A stretch of 22,045 nt of DNA. Origin: an uncultured Oscillibacter sp. (GTDB taxonomy: Bacteria; Bacillota; Clostridia; Oscillospirales; Oscillospiraceae). Position 1 is the stretch's first letter. Every line of letters starts with the position of its first letter. The stretch spans positions 1 to 22,045 of the forward strand of contig CAJFNE010000025.1 in assembly GCA_904393855.1 (NCBI GenBank), written 5' to 3'. The position numbers and the translations under genes were made by a program. The notes under the pieces are model-generated. The model was not told the origin of the DNA. It ran no database searches and saw only the letters and a list, made by a program, of their open reading frames with translations. This document shows, one piece after another, positions 1 to 7,509 of the stretch.

Positions 1-614
1 TGCTGCGTCAGCTGGGCCAGCCGGTACAGCATGGTGCACAGCTGTTCCCGCGTGACGGGCTGGGACAACATCAGGTCCCCACCACTGCCCAGCAGGATGC
101 CGTTCTCCACGGCCCACGCCACGCCCTCCCTGTGGGCGTCAGAGGGGGTATTGTCCACGGTCCTCTCCTCCTCGTACCAGGGCCGCACGGCCCCCAGAAT
201 CTGCGCATTTGGCCGGGTCCGCTCCATGACCTCGCCGCCATCGGAGTCGTTTCCCACAGCGGTGTTGCCCTCAATGGCCGTCACCGCGGAACCGCTCACC
301 CTCTCCGCGATCCCGCAGTGGTCCGGGAGCCCATTGGCTCCCCAGTCGTAGATGACCACATCTCCCGGCAGATAGCCGGATGTCACCCAGGTTCCCGCTT
401 TCTTCGCCGCGTTCATCAGCAGCGTGCAGGAAGCCGTCCGGGTGGGCAGGGCCACCCCCGCCTGGGCGAACACCCACATGACGAACATGACGCACCAGGG
501 CTGGCCCGGCAGTCCGTACCAGGAGGCGTACTTCACCTGGTTGGACCCAGCCGGGGACTCCTTGGTTCCCAGCTCCCCCCGGGCGATCTCAAGCAGCGCC
601 TGTGCCGTTGTCAT
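1..614 (-). CDS. Phage-type CHAP endolysin with C-terminal SLH-like motif (3' end cut by window)
   Basis: Peptidoglycan hydrolase expected to act with the adjacent holin in lysis. The reading frame starts at the ATG ending at 614 and runs off the window edge, so only 204 codons are visible. The N-terminal 150 residues look like a CHAP/NlpC-type cysteine peptidase or amidase: Cys41 in QPWCVMF, His99 in PDHCGIAE and Glu115/Asn117 in AIEGNT fit the catalytic Cys-His-polar triad. After a linker, residues 159-200 (AWAVENGILLG, then PVTREQL) match the signature of an SLH motif, a domain that binds secondary cell-wall polymer. The start overlaps the end of the holin gene by 26 bp, a translational-coupling arrangement. 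The domain call is from motif recognition. The full C-terminus, and how many SLH motifs it has, lie outside the window. Confidence 0.8.
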   Translation of the reverse strand, partial: MTTAQALLEIARGELGTKESPAGSNQVKYASWYGLPGQPWCVMFVMWVFAQAGVALPTRTASCTLLMNAAKKAGTWVTSGYLPGDVVIYDWGANGLPDHCGIAERVSGSAVTAIEGNTAVGNDSDGGEVMERTRPNAQILGAVRPWYEEERTVDNTPSDAHREGVAWAVENGILLGSGGDLMLSQPVTREQLCTMLYRLAQLTQ

Positions 615-813
615 TGGCATCACCGCCCGTCAACGTCTTCTTCTCCGCCTGGGTGCCGAAATAGAAGGCGATGACCACCGTGAACACCGTCAGGAATTGG
701 TCCGTGGTCACCTGACCCGCCACGGCCAGGTAGGCGAACACGCACGTCAGCACGATGGTGACAATGGATTTCACAGCCAGCAGATTCGCCAATCGGCTCT
801 TCAAAGCTTCCAT
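589..813 (-). CDS. Small two-helix phage holin
   Basis: A 74-residue membrane protein with two predicted transmembrane helices (about residues 14-32 and 38-54, ending in VVIAFYFGTQ) and a short charged C-terminal tail rich in Gly, Asp and Asn. Size, topology and position directly before an endolysin gene are typical of phage holins, which make membrane lesions that release or activate the endolysin. The ribosome site GGGAGG lies 6 nt before the ATG. The last codons overlap the start of the endolysin gene. I recognise the general type from clostridial phages. The exact holin family is not certain. Confidence 0.65.
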   Translation of the reverse strand: MEALKSRLANLLAVKSIVTIVLTCVFAYLAVAGQVTTDQFLTVFTVVIAFYFGTQAEKKTLTGGDANDNGTGAA

Positions 814-825
814 AGCCGCCTCCCT

Positions 826-1332
826 TTAGATTCGCGTGGACCGCACGGCATAGCCGTTCTCGTCATAGGTCACGGCGAACTTGCCGATCTTGGTCCGCTG
901 CTCCACGGTCTGGCCCGCCAGGTCCGTCCGCCGGGACAGGTCCACCTGGTCCGGCAGGGTCTCCGCCGGCTTTTTCCCGGCGGCCTCGCCCAAGGTGTCG
1001 CCGAACACCTCATAGGTCTTGCCGCAGATGTGGACATAGGCGGTCATGCTGGTGCCGCCGTCCGGCAGCACCGTGTTGACGGCGTGGTCCAGGACGCCGT
1101 TGGTAACATGGACCTTCTCCATGGAGCCAGTGCCGCTGTCCAGCAGGCCGTAGCCGTTGGCCATGTCCGGGTAGTGGCCCACGGTGGTGGAACGCAGGTC
1201 CTCCTCCGTCAGCGCGTTCCGATCGGGCTCCAGGCAAAAGCCCGCGCCCGCCTCCGCCAGCGCCGCATTGGTCTCCTCTAGGGCTGCGCCGCCGGCGGTG
1301 TAATCCCTCATGATTTCCCCGATTTCCCTCAT
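826..1332 (-). CDS. Phage-associated protein of unknown function
   Basis: A 168-residue soluble protein with no signal peptide or membrane segment and no catalytic motif I recognise. Two in-frame ATGs exist, at 1338 and 1332. The second is preferred because the AGGAG ribosome site would sit only 1 nt from the first but 7 nt from the second. The middle of the protein (residues about 60-110, with repeated Gly-Thr and Val stretches) looks beta-rich, as in phage structural or baseplate-distal proteins. It lies between the XhlA-like gene and the holin in one minus-strand operon with 12-13 bp gaps, so a tail or lysis-associated role is inferred from context only. Confidence 0.6.
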   Translation of the reverse strand: MREIGEIMRDYTAGGAALEETNAALAEAGAGFCLEPDRNALTEEDLRSTTVGHYPDMANGYGLLDSGTGSMEKVHVTNGVLDHAVNTVLPDGGTSMTAYVHICGKTYEVFGDTLGEAAGKKPAETLPDQVDLSRRTDLAGQTVEQRTKIGKFAVTYDENGYAVRSTRI

Positions 1333-1345
1333 AAGCATGCTCCTC

Positions 1346-1687
1346 TCATACGGATAGGCCGATACGGCCCAGTAAAAACGCGATCACCGCGGCCAGAACA
1401 GTCCAAATCACCCGGTCGGCGTGGGCCTCCCACCGCCTTTTCGGGGCGGACTGTTCCGCCTCCTGCCAGGACACCAGCTTCTTGATGTCCCGGTTTATAC
1501 TATTCAGCTGTTCGTCCAGCTTTGCCTCCCGGGCGATCTGCTCCCGCTGCCAGTCGTAAAAGGCGGTGTGGAATTGCTTGGAGTCCCGCTGCCACTCCTC
1601 CAGGGCCTCGATGCGCTTTTCCAGCAGCAGGGCTCTGGCGGAGCCGATGCACTCCCGCTCCGGGTCCAGGATGCATTTTTCGTCCAT
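1346..1687 (-). CDS. XhlA-like phage accessory lysis/membrane protein
   Basis: A 113-residue protein with a long charged alpha-helical, probably coiled-coil region (residues about 20-85, rich in Glu, Arg and Gln) and a single C-terminal transmembrane helix (residues 93-111, VIWTVLAAVIAFLLG). This is the layout of the XhlA/haemolysin-type accessory proteins of Firmicutes phages (PBSX XhlA), which associate with the membrane and help the holin. The GGAGGG ribosome site is 7 nt before the ATG, and the gene follows the CBM-like gene by 3 bp. The assignment is by architecture and position; sequence-level homology was not tested. Confidence 0.6.
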   Translation of the reverse strand: MDEKCILDPERECIGSARALLLEKRIEALEEWQRDSKQFHTAFYDWQREQIAREAKLDEQLNSINRDIKKLVSWQEAEQSAPKRRWEAHADRVIWTVLAAVIAFLLGRIGLSV

Positions 1688-1690
1688 GGC

Positions 1691-2173
1691 TTATCCCTCC
1701 GCGAAGTACTGGCCAACCAGCTCGTGGGGCAGGTATTGCAGGATGACCGCTCCGCCCTCCGCCTCGCCGGCGCGGGTGCAGAGATAGACCTTGCCGTCCT
1801 CCGGGTCCAGGTAGTATCTGCCATACACGTACTCCATCCCCCGGACCGCCGTGATGGGATCGTCCGCCGAGCCGGTTTCACCGGGGCGGGAGACCGCCGC
1901 CCACAGGGCCGGCGCCGCGTCCGGCGTCCAGCCGGGATTCCCGGTAGCGTCATGGGCCTGCACCAGCTTGTAGACGATGCCCTGCCACTGGTAGGGGGTG
2001 CCCACCGGCACATCCGTGTAGTCCCGCTCCCGCCAGGTGGGGATCATGGAGCGGTTCTCCAGCAGCTCCCGGTCATCCGCCTCCCCGGACACCGCCCGGG
2101 CGGCCAGAGCCGCCGCATCCGCCGCGCCTTTCTCCCGCATGGCGGTTTCCGCCAGGGTAAAGGTATCAGCCAT
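1691..2173 (-). CDS. Phage protein with carbohydrate-binding (CBM5/12-like) module
   Basis: A 160-residue protein. Residues about 45-95 contain WRERDYTDVPVGTPYQWQG, then a Tyr-Lys-Leu strand, then the NPGWTP motif and a Trp. This aromatic-rich pattern resembles small chitin-binding-like CBM5/12 modules found on clostridial phage tail and baseplate proteins, where they probably touch cell-wall glycans. The N-terminal 40 residues are Ala-rich and helical. The start codon overlaps the stop of the upstream gene by 8 bp, so the two are probably translationally coupled. The sugar-binding role is inference from family resemblance. Confidence 0.6.
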   Translation of the reverse strand: MADTFTLAETAMREKGAADAAALAARAVSGEADDRELLENRSMIPTWRERDYTDVPVGTPYQWQGIVYKLVQAHDATGNPGWTPDAAPALWAAVSRPGETGSADDPITAVRGMEYVYGRYYLDPEDGKVYLCTRAGEAEGGAVILQYLPHELVGQYFAEG

Positions 2174-2597
2174 AACATTCCACCCCCTCCGTATAGGCCG
2201 CCGCCAGGGCGTGCTCCCGCGCCGTCAGGCTGGCCTCCGCGGCCTCGGCCTGACGCTGGGCCTCCGCTGTCTGGGCCTGCAGCTCCGCGATCTGGGCCTG
2301 GTAGCCGGTGACGTCGCCCCAGTACTGCCGTTCTGTCTGCAGAATCACCGTGTAGCTGCGGCTGCCGCTGTCGTAGGTGATCCCCTCCACCTGGAAACCG
2401 TACCCCTCCGGCAAACCCAGCTCCTCCGCGTCCGTCAGGGCCTCCATGACGGGTTGGGACCAGTTGATGGCCTCAATGGCGGGCAGCTCCGCGTATTCCC
2501 GCTCGAACACCACCCGGTACTGTCCGCTGCCTCCGCCCCGGGTGACGAAGGCCGCCGCAACGCCGTCAAATTTCCAGCGCGCGCCGTATAGACTCAT
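2166..2597 (-). CDS. Phage tail-associated protein with C-terminal coiled coil
   Basis: A 143-residue protein, first gene of the minus-strand phage operon. The chosen ATG at 2597 has a GGAG site with good spacing; an upstream TTG at 2681 in the same frame would fall inside a palindrome and has no ribosome site. The N-terminal half begins MSLYGARWKFDG and has features of a small beta domain. The C-terminal part (residues about 95-135) is an Ala-Gln-Glu heptad-like helix (QAQIAELQAQTAEAQR), very likely a coiled coil. Proteins of this kind occur near tail-fibre genes in clostridial phages. No enzymatic motif is visible, and the function is unknown. Confidence 0.6.
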   Translation of the reverse strand: MSLYGARWKFDGVAAAFVTRGGGSGQYRVVFEREYAELPAIEAINWSQPVMEALTDAEELGLPEGYGFQVEGITYDSGSRSYTVILQTERQYWGDVTGYQAQIAELQAQTAEAQRQAEAAEASLTAREHALAAAYTEGVECYG

Positions 2598-2663
2598 AGA
2601 ACTCACTCCTCTGCCGTTTTTTTGAAATGTGCGCCCTGTTACAGCGGCGCCTGCGGGGGATTG

Positions 2664-2681
2664 TTGCACGGGCGCGTGCAA
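2664..2681. promoter_or_regulatory. 18-bp palindrome upstream of the phage operon
   Basis: TTGCACG-GGCG-CGTGCAA is a perfect 7-bp inverted repeat with a 4-nt centre, 66 bp upstream of the first phage gene. A near-identical element precedes the tail-fibre-like gene at 19393 (see 19431-19452). No poly-T follows, so it is not an ordinary terminator. It is a candidate operator or RNA leader hairpin. Function is inferred from the recurrence. Confidence 0.5.
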
Positions 2682-2728
2682 ACGGCGGGAAAGTTTTCTC
2701 CTGTGTTTCCATTCTGGCGCGGGGTGCC

Positions 2729-2769
2729 AAAAAGCCCCGGTCCCTCAGCTACAGCCGAGGGACCGGGGC
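2729..2769 (-). terminator. Intrinsic terminator of the NUDIX gene
   Basis: A perfect 13-bp GC-rich stem (2734-2746 paired with 2757-2769) with a 10-nt loop. Read on the minus strand it is followed directly by TTTTT. It lies 10 bp after the NUDIX stop codon and separates that transcript from the phage operon. Confidence 0.9.
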
Positions 2770-2779
2770 CGGATGTCAT

Positions 2780-3376
2780 TCACTTTTGCGCGGGGTCCCA
2801 CAGCGCCCGATGGGCCCATACGATCTGGGACCAGGTCTCCATCTCCGGCAGGTGCCGGGTCAGCTCCCCGGCATCCGCCCAGGCGCCGGTCATCTTTGAA
2901 ACCTCCCGCACCTGGATGGGACCGGAAACCTGGATGGGGTAGACCAGCCCCAGATGGTAGTTGCTCACCTCCGCGGCCCGGTCGTGGATGACGCCGGCAC
3001 AGGGCGGCATGGAGAAGGCTTGCAGGCCCACCTCCTCCCGCAGCTCCCGGCGCAGCCCGCCGGCGATCACGTCGTCCAGGGCCTCCTCCTCAGGGTTGAT
3101 GTGGCCGCCCAGGCCGATGGAGTACATCCCGTGGAGCCGCTTCTCCGTCTGCTTGCGCAGCCGCTGGGTCAGGAAGTACTTCCCGTCCTGCATCAGCACG
3201 GCGTAGGGGATGATCTGCTTGTACTCCGCGGCGTACTCGGCATAGTCCCGGTCCACAAACTGGTGATGCCGCTGGACAAGGTCCAAAATGTCCGGGATTG
3301 CCTCCGTGATCAGGTCCGCCTCCGCGGACAGATAGGGGGCTAAAAGGTCGGTGGGAACGACGAGAACCTGCTCCAT
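2780..3376 (-). CDS. NUDIX-domain hydrolase
   Basis: A 198-residue NUDIX superfamily protein; these enzymes hydrolyse nucleoside diphosphates linked to another moiety, with Mg2+ held by the Nudix box. The Nudix helix is visible as GGHINPE followed, after a longer than usual spacer, by RRELREEVGL (consensus REUxEExGU). The spacer between the first Glu and REL is about 12 residues instead of 7, a variant seen in some bacterial NUDIX proteins of unknown substrate. The N-terminal 50 residues form an extra helical region. The start at 3376 (MEQVLVVPTD) is chosen because GGAG lies 9 nt upstream and the promoter at 3446-3474 excludes the longer frame. It is transcribed divergently from rpoN and ends at a strong terminator, so it is monocistronic. 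The substrate is unknown. Confidence 0.85.
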   Translation of the reverse strand: MEQVLVVPTDLLAPYLSAEADLITEAIPDILDLVQRHHQFVDRDYAEYAAEYKQIIPYAVLMQDGKYFLTQRLRKQTEKRLHGMYSIGLGGHINPEEEALDDVIAGGLRRELREEVGLQAFSMPPCAGVIHDRAAEVSNYHLGLVYPIQVSGPIQVREVSKMTGAWADAGELTRHLPEMETWSQIVWAHRALWDPAQK

Positions 3377-3445
3377 CTTATCTATCTCCGTTGTCTTTGG
3401 ATTCCAGCCGTGTCGCGACGGCCCCGGCCGGTGAGAATTTTTATC

Positions 3446-3474
3446 ATTATACCATGTCTCCGGTCTTTCAGCAA
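3446..3474 (-). promoter_or_regulatory. Sigma-A-type promoter of the NUDIX gene
   Basis: On the minus strand, TTGCTG - 17 bp - TATAAT, with the -10 preceded by TGG (extended -10). It lies about 70 bp upstream of the chosen NUDIX start and points away from rpoN. Confidence 0.65.
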
Positions 3475-3518
3475 GCGGCCCGGCGAAAATGGCCGGGAGG
3501 GACGCCGCGGGCGGGCTC

Positions 3519-3547
3519 TTTCCATCTGCGCCGCCGTGTGATATAAT
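3519..3547 (+). promoter_or_regulatory. Extended -10 promoter of rpoN
   Basis: TTTCCA - 17 bp - TATAAT, with TGA directly before the -10 box. It precedes rpoN by about 90 bp. The leader carries an 8-bp hairpin (3569-3576 with 3584-3591) with no T-run, so it is not a terminator; its role, if any, is unknown. Confidence 0.65.
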
Positions 3548-3635
3548 CCGTCGTAGAAAGAGAGTACCGGACTGAGGGGAGTTCTCAGTCCCGGACGGAA
3601 ACGGGGCCGCTCTGACCGGGAGAGGAGGGACTGCG

Positions 3636-4970
3636 ATGGACCTGGTTGCCCTGAAAACGGAATTGCGGCAGCAATTGAAGCTGACGCCCCAGCTGCTGCA
3701 ATCCATGGAAATCCTGCAGATGAATACCCAGGAGCTGGCGGAGTACCTGCAGCGGGCAACGGAGGAGAACCCTCTGCTGGACCGGGAGGACTCCCAATCC
3801 CTGACCGCCGCCTATGAGGAGCTGCGGCGGCAGGCCAGCTGGATCGACGGGGGTGCGCCCGCCGCCACCTTTACCCACGAGGGGCGGGGCCAGCGGGAGC
3901 AGGGGCGGACGGACCGGGAGACGGACAGCCTGGAGGCGTTCCTGCGGGACCAGCTGGAGCGCATGCGCCTGCCCAGGCCTCTGCTGGCCCTGTGCGAGTA
4001 TATCGCAGAGCTGGTGGACGAGGACGGCTACCTGGCCCAGGAGGACCTGGACAACCTGCGGGAGCTGTCAGTCCCCCAGACGCTTATCGATCAGGCGCTG
4101 GAGACCCTCCAGGGCCTGGACCCGGCGGGAGTCTGCGCGAGAGATCTGTCGGAGTGCCTGACCTTGCAGCTGGTCCGGCGGGGGAACGCGCCGCCCGCCG
4201 TACTGGAGATCGTCAGCCGCTTCCTGCCGGAGCTGGGCCGGAGTCGCTACGGGCCCATCTGCCGGGAACTGGGGATCTCCCTGGAGGAGGTCCGGGAAGC
4301 CCAGCAGCTGATTGCCGGGCTGGACCCCCACCCCGGCCGGCAGTTTCAGCCGGAGGAGCCGATCCCCTATGTGTGCCCGGACATCTATATCGTGGAGCTG
4401 GACGGGGAGCTGCGGGTGGTCCTGAATGAATATGAGCTGCCCCGGGTCTCCATCAACGACTACTATGTGCGGCTGCTGCGGGAGTCTCCGGAGCAGGACA
4501 CCCGGGATTATCTGCGGGAGAAAATGCGGAAAGCGAAATGGCTGCTGGACAGCCTGGAGCGGCGGGGCAGCACCCTGCAGCGGTGCGCCGACGCCATCCT
4601 GATGGCCCAGCATCCCTTCTTCTCCGGGGAGAGCGGGGAACTGGCGCCGCTGAAGCTGGCGGAGCTGGCGGAGACCCTGGATCTCCACGTCTCCACGGTC
4701 TCCCGGGCCACCCAGGGGAAGTATTTGCAGTGCCGGCAGGGGACCTACCCCCTGCGGTACTTTTTCAGCCGGGCGGTGGGGGGGACCTCCCGGCAGGCGG
4801 TGAAACAGAAGCTGCTGGCCCTGGTGCGGGAGGAGGACCCCCGGCATCCCCTCAGCGACCAGCGGCTGTGTGAACTGCTCTCCGGCGGCGGTGTCGCTGT
4901 GGCCCGCCGGACGGTGGCCAAATATCGGATGGAACTGGGCATCGGGTCCTCCAACGCTCGACGGCGGTAG
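3636..4970 (+). CDS. rpoN: RNA polymerase sigma-54 factor
   Basis: A 444-residue sigma-54 (SigL/RpoN), which directs RNA polymerase to -24/-12 promoters and needs an AAA+ activator. All three regions are visible. Residues 1-50 are the Gln/Leu-rich activator-interacting region I (LRQQLKLTPQLLQSMEILQM, then ENPLL). Residues about 90-280 are the core-binding region. The C-terminal part has a helix-turn-helix (LAETLDLHVSTVSRATQGKY) and the RpoN box ARRTVAKYR at 423-431. The GAGGAGGG ribosome site fits the ATG at 3636. The gene is monocistronic between its own promoter and a strong terminator. No enhancer-binding activator or convincing -24/-12 promoter was seen in the window, so its regulon must lie elsewhere. 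Confidence 0.96.
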   Translation: MDLVALKTELRQQLKLTPQLLQSMEILQMNTQELAEYLQRATEENPLLDREDSQSLTAAYEELRRQASWIDGGAPAATFTHEGRGQREQGRTDRETDSLEAFLRDQLERMRLPRPLLALCEYIAELVDEDGYLAQEDLDNLRELSVPQTLIDQALETLQGLDPAGVCARDLSECLTLQLVRRGNAPPAVLEIVSRFLPELGRSRYGPICRELGISLEEVREAQQLIAGLDPHPGRQFQPEEPIPYVCPDIYIVELDGELRVVLNEYELPRVSINDYYVRLLRESPEQDTRDYLREKMRKAKWLLDSLERRGSTLQRCADAILMAQHPFFSGESGELAPLKLAELAETLDLHVSTVSRATQGKYLQCRQGTYPLRYFFSRAVGGTSRQAVKQKLLALVREEDPRHPLSDQRLCELLSGGGVAVARRTVAKYRMELGIGSSNARRR

Positions 4971-4995
4971 GCCCATACGCGCCGTGAAGCATGCG

Positions 4996-5037
4996 CGGAG
5001 GCCGGACGGGGATTCCCGTCCGGCCTCCGTATTTTCT
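4996..5037 (+). terminator. Intrinsic terminator of rpoN
   Basis: A 15-bp perfect stem (4996-5010 with 5015-5029), GATT loop, then TATTTTCT. It lies 25 bp after the rpoN stop, between the convergent rpoN and pyk genes. Confidence 0.9.
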
Positions 5038-5066
5038 ATCAGTTCACTCAATCAGCGGGTTTGCCC

Positions 5067-6815
5067 TTACTGGGGCAGGGCGCTGACCATGCCCCGGGCG
5101 CAGTCCACGCTGACCGTCATACCGTCCTGCAGGTGGCGGGTAGCGCCGGCGGCCCCCACGATCACGGGGATGTCCAGGGCCAGGCCCACCGTGGCGGTGT
5201 GCCCGTCCCCGCTGGCCTCCTCGCTGATGACGGCGGCGGCCTGCCGGACATAGGGCAGCAGCTCGTTGGTGGTGTAGGGCACCACCAGCACGCAGCCGGG
5301 GCGGAACTTCTCCGCCACCTCCTCCAGGGTGCGGCAGACGCACAGGGGTCCCACAGCCTTTTTGTCACCGATGCCCACGGCGTTCAGCAGGGAGCCGCCC
5401 ACCTGGCGGACCCGGATCATATTGGTGGTGCCGGACACGCCCACCGGCACGCCGGCGGTGACCACCACCAGGTCGCCCTGGTGGATGATGCCGGCGTTCT
5501 CCGCGGCCTGCACGGCGAACTCCACCAGCTCGTCGGTGCTGGAGGCCTGAGGCATGGTCAGGGGCACCACACCCCAGTAGAGGGCCATCTGCCGCTGGAC
5601 CTGGGGCTCCATCAGCAGGGCTACCACCGTGGTGCCGGGGCGGAAGCGGCTCACCAGCTTGGCGGTGGTGCCGCTCTTGCTGACGGTCAAAATGGCGTCG
5701 GCGCCGATGTCCATAGCGGTGGTGCAGGCGGCGTGAGCCGTGGCGGCGGCGATGGAGAGCCGGCCCTGGTTGGCCATATTCCGCATCCGTTTGGCATAGT
5801 TGATATCGGACTCCGTCCGCTGGGCGATGGCGTCCATGGTGCGGACCGCCTCCACCGGGTACTTGCCTGCCGCCGTCTCGCCGGAGAGCATGATGGCGCT
5901 GGTGCCGTCATAGATGGCGTTGGCCACGTCGGTGATCTCCGCCCGGGTGGGCCGGGGGTGCTCGATCATGGAGTCCAGCATCTGCGTGGCGGTGATCACC
6001 GGCTTGCCGGCGGCCACGCACTGGGCGATCATATCTTTTTGAATGATGGGGATCTCCGTGAAGTCGATCTCCACGCCCATGTCGCCCCGGGCCACCATGA
6101 CCCCGTCGGCGGCCGCCAGGATGTCCGCCAGGTTGCTGACGCCCTCCTGGTTCTCGATCTTGGCGATGATCTGGATGTTGGAATTCTGCTCGTCCAGCAG
6201 GCGGCGGATCTCCCGCACGTCGGCGGCGGTGCGGACGAAGCTGGCGGCGATGTAGTCAAAGCCTTGCTGAATACCGAAGAGGATGTCCTCCCGGTCCCGC
6301 TGGCTCATGTAGGGCATGGAGAGCCGCACGTTCGGCACGTTGACGCCCTTGCGGTCCTTCATCACGCCGTCGTTTTCCACCCGGCAGCGGATGGTGGAGG
6401 CGGTGGTCTCCAGCACCGTCAGCCGCACCAGGCCGTCATCCAGCAGGATGGTCTGTCCCGGTTTTACGTCCTGGGGCAGCTCCCCATAGGTGATGGCGCA
6501 GCGACTCTCGTCCCCCACGATGTCCTCGGTGGTCAGGGTGAACTCCTGCCCGGTGCGCAGCTGGACGCTTCCTTTCGCAAAGGTCCTCAGGCGGATCTCC
6601 GGCCCCTTGGTGTCCAGCATGGCCGCCACCGGCAGGTGCAGTTCCTCCCGCAGAGCTTTCAGAGCATCCAGCCGCCCCTTGTGTTCTTCGTGGCTGCCGT
6701 GGGAAAAATTGAAGCGGGCCACGTCCATCCCGGCCAGCAGCAGCTCCCGCAGGACCCCATCCCGGTCTGTCGCAGGTCCCAGGGTACAGACAATTTTGGT
6801 CTTTCGCATCCCCAT
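5067..6815 (-). CDS. pyk: Pyruvate kinase with C-terminal PEP-utiliser-like domain
   Basis: A 582-residue pyruvate kinase, catalysing PEP + ADP to pyruvate + ATP, the last step of glycolysis. Visible features: N-terminal RKTKIVCTLGPA; FNFSHG substrate loop (35-40); catalytic Lys219 in AKIENQEGV; the metal-binding ARGDMGVE segment (242-249); and TATQMLDSM (275-283). After the allosteric C domain the last 95 residues form the extra domain of Bacillus/Geobacillus enzymes, related to the mobile His domain of PEP synthase and enzyme I. The cognate segment here is GDGHTATVGLALDIPVIVGA, with the His kept but the usual TS before it replaced. The ATG at 6815 is chosen, with AGGAAAGG upstream; a second ATG 6 nt later is possible. 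It converges on rpoN and appears monocistronic. Confidence 0.96.
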   Translation of the reverse strand: MGMRKTKIVCTLGPATDRDGVLRELLLAGMDVARFNFSHGSHEEHKGRLDALKALREELHLPVAAMLDTKGPEIRLRTFAKGSVQLRTGQEFTLTTEDIVGDESRCAITYGELPQDVKPGQTILLDDGLVRLTVLETTASTIRCRVENDGVMKDRKGVNVPNVRLSMPYMSQRDREDILFGIQQGFDYIAASFVRTAADVREIRRLLDEQNSNIQIIAKIENQEGVSNLADILAAADGVMVARGDMGVEIDFTEIPIIQKDMIAQCVAAGKPVITATQMLDSMIEHPRPTRAEITDVANAIYDGTSAIMLSGETAAGKYPVEAVRTMDAIAQRTESDINYAKRMRNMANQGRLSIAAATAHAACTTAMDIGADAILTVSKSGTTAKLVSRFRPGTTVVALLMEPQVQRQMALYWGVVPLTMPQASSTDELVEFAVQAAENAGIIHQGDLVVVTAGVPVGVSGTTNMIRVRQVGGSLLNAVGIGDKKAVGPLCVCRTLEEVAEKFRPGCVLVVPYTTNELLPYVRQAAAVISEEASGDGHTATVGLALDIPVIVGAAGATRHLQDGMTVSVDCARGMVSALPQ

Positions 6816-6865
6816 AACCGCCTTTCCTTGAAAAATTATTAGATAATCGATTTCGTCGCGAGAGC

Positions 6866-6874
6866 ATTGTATCA
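6866..6874 (-). promoter_or_regulatory. Probable extended -10 promoter of pyk
   Basis: On the minus strand, TGA-TACAAT, about 50 bp before the pyk start. The region 17 bp further upstream (TTTTCT) is a poor -35, so recognition would rely on the extended -10. Confidence 0.45.
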
Positions 6875-6952
6875 CAAGTTTGGGAAATAGAAAAGGGCCT
6901 TTCTGTAAAAAAATCGAACGCCGCGCCGGAAATTTGAAAACGCCGCAACGGG

Positions 6953-6983
6953 AAAGGGAACCCCGGCGGCTGCCGGGATTCCC
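6953..6983 (-). terminator. Intrinsic terminator of the small lipoprotein gene
   Basis: A 12-bp stem (6956-6967 with 6972-6983, one G-U pair) with a 4-nt loop. On the minus strand it is followed by TTT then CCC, so the U-tract is weak. It lies 17 bp after the stop codon of the gene at 7000-7407. Confidence 0.6.
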
Positions 6984-6999
6984 TCCGTGAGAGAACTGG

Positions 7000-7407
7000 T
7001 TACATCAGGCTGTTGCGGGCAAAGCCGTTCTCCTGATCTGTCAGGTCTCCGTCCTTGTCGTGGGGATAGGCGTTCCGGGTCTGAGCCTTGTCGGCGGCGT
7101 CGTCCATGGCGTCCTCCGCGCCCTGCACGGCGTCGTCAACACCCTCCTGTACGTCGTCCACCCCCTGCTGGACGTCATCCATCAGGGAGTCGCCGGCGTG
7201 GTTCTGATCCGAATGGTTGCTGTTTTCGCCGGTGTCCTGCTGACCGGTCAGACCGTCATGGGCGCTGTTATCATTTCCCGTATCGCTTCCGTCGATCACG
7301 GCGCTGTTGTCGTCATTCTGACTCTGCGGGTTGTCATCGTTGCCGCAGGCGGTCAGGCTGAAGACCACCAGGAAAGAGGCCAGCAAGAGAGCCAGACTTC
7401 TTTTCAC
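7000..7407 (-). CDS. Small acidic lipoprotein of unknown function
   Basis: A 135-residue exported protein. It has a signal peptide (KRSLALLLASFLVVFSLTAC) with a lipobox LTAC; Cys21 would be lipidated. The mature part is highly acidic and Asn/Asp/Gln-rich (repeated DDN, NDNS and TGENSN), followed by a helical Asp/Val/Ala stretch with repeats of the type DDVQxGVDD (about residues 75-100). It looks like a disordered, surface-anchored linker protein. The start is a GTG at 7407, supported by AAAAGGAGGAGA at good spacing; the upstream in-frame ATG at 7437 has no such site. It is transcribed divergently from perR. No known domain is recognised. Confidence 0.75.
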   Translation of the reverse strand: MKRSLALLLASFLVVFSLTACGNDDNPQSQNDDNSAVIDGSDTGNDNSAHDGLTGQQDTGENSNHSDQNHAGDSLMDDVQQGVDDVQEGVDDAVQGAEDAMDDAADKAQTRNAYPHDKDGDLTDQENGFARNSLM

Positions 7408-7509
7408 ACTTGTCTCCTCCTTTTGTGCGGATTCCAAGGTGCGATACCCACAGTCGCTATTGTGTCCGAAAGATGCCGGGCCAGCCGTGGGATTTTTTTG
7501 AAAAAGGGC

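Noticed and set aside
2664..2681. The palindrome as a sigma-54 (-24/-12) promoter, given TTGCA and the nearby rpoN
   Set aside because: The GG at -24 and GC at -12 in correct spacing are not present on either strand. The sequence is a symmetric inverted repeat.
5061..6842. A 593-codon plus-strand frame over pyk
   Set aside because: It is a shadow of the pyruvate kinase gene: His/Gly-rich product, no start signal. The minus-strand frame has all pyruvate kinase motifs.
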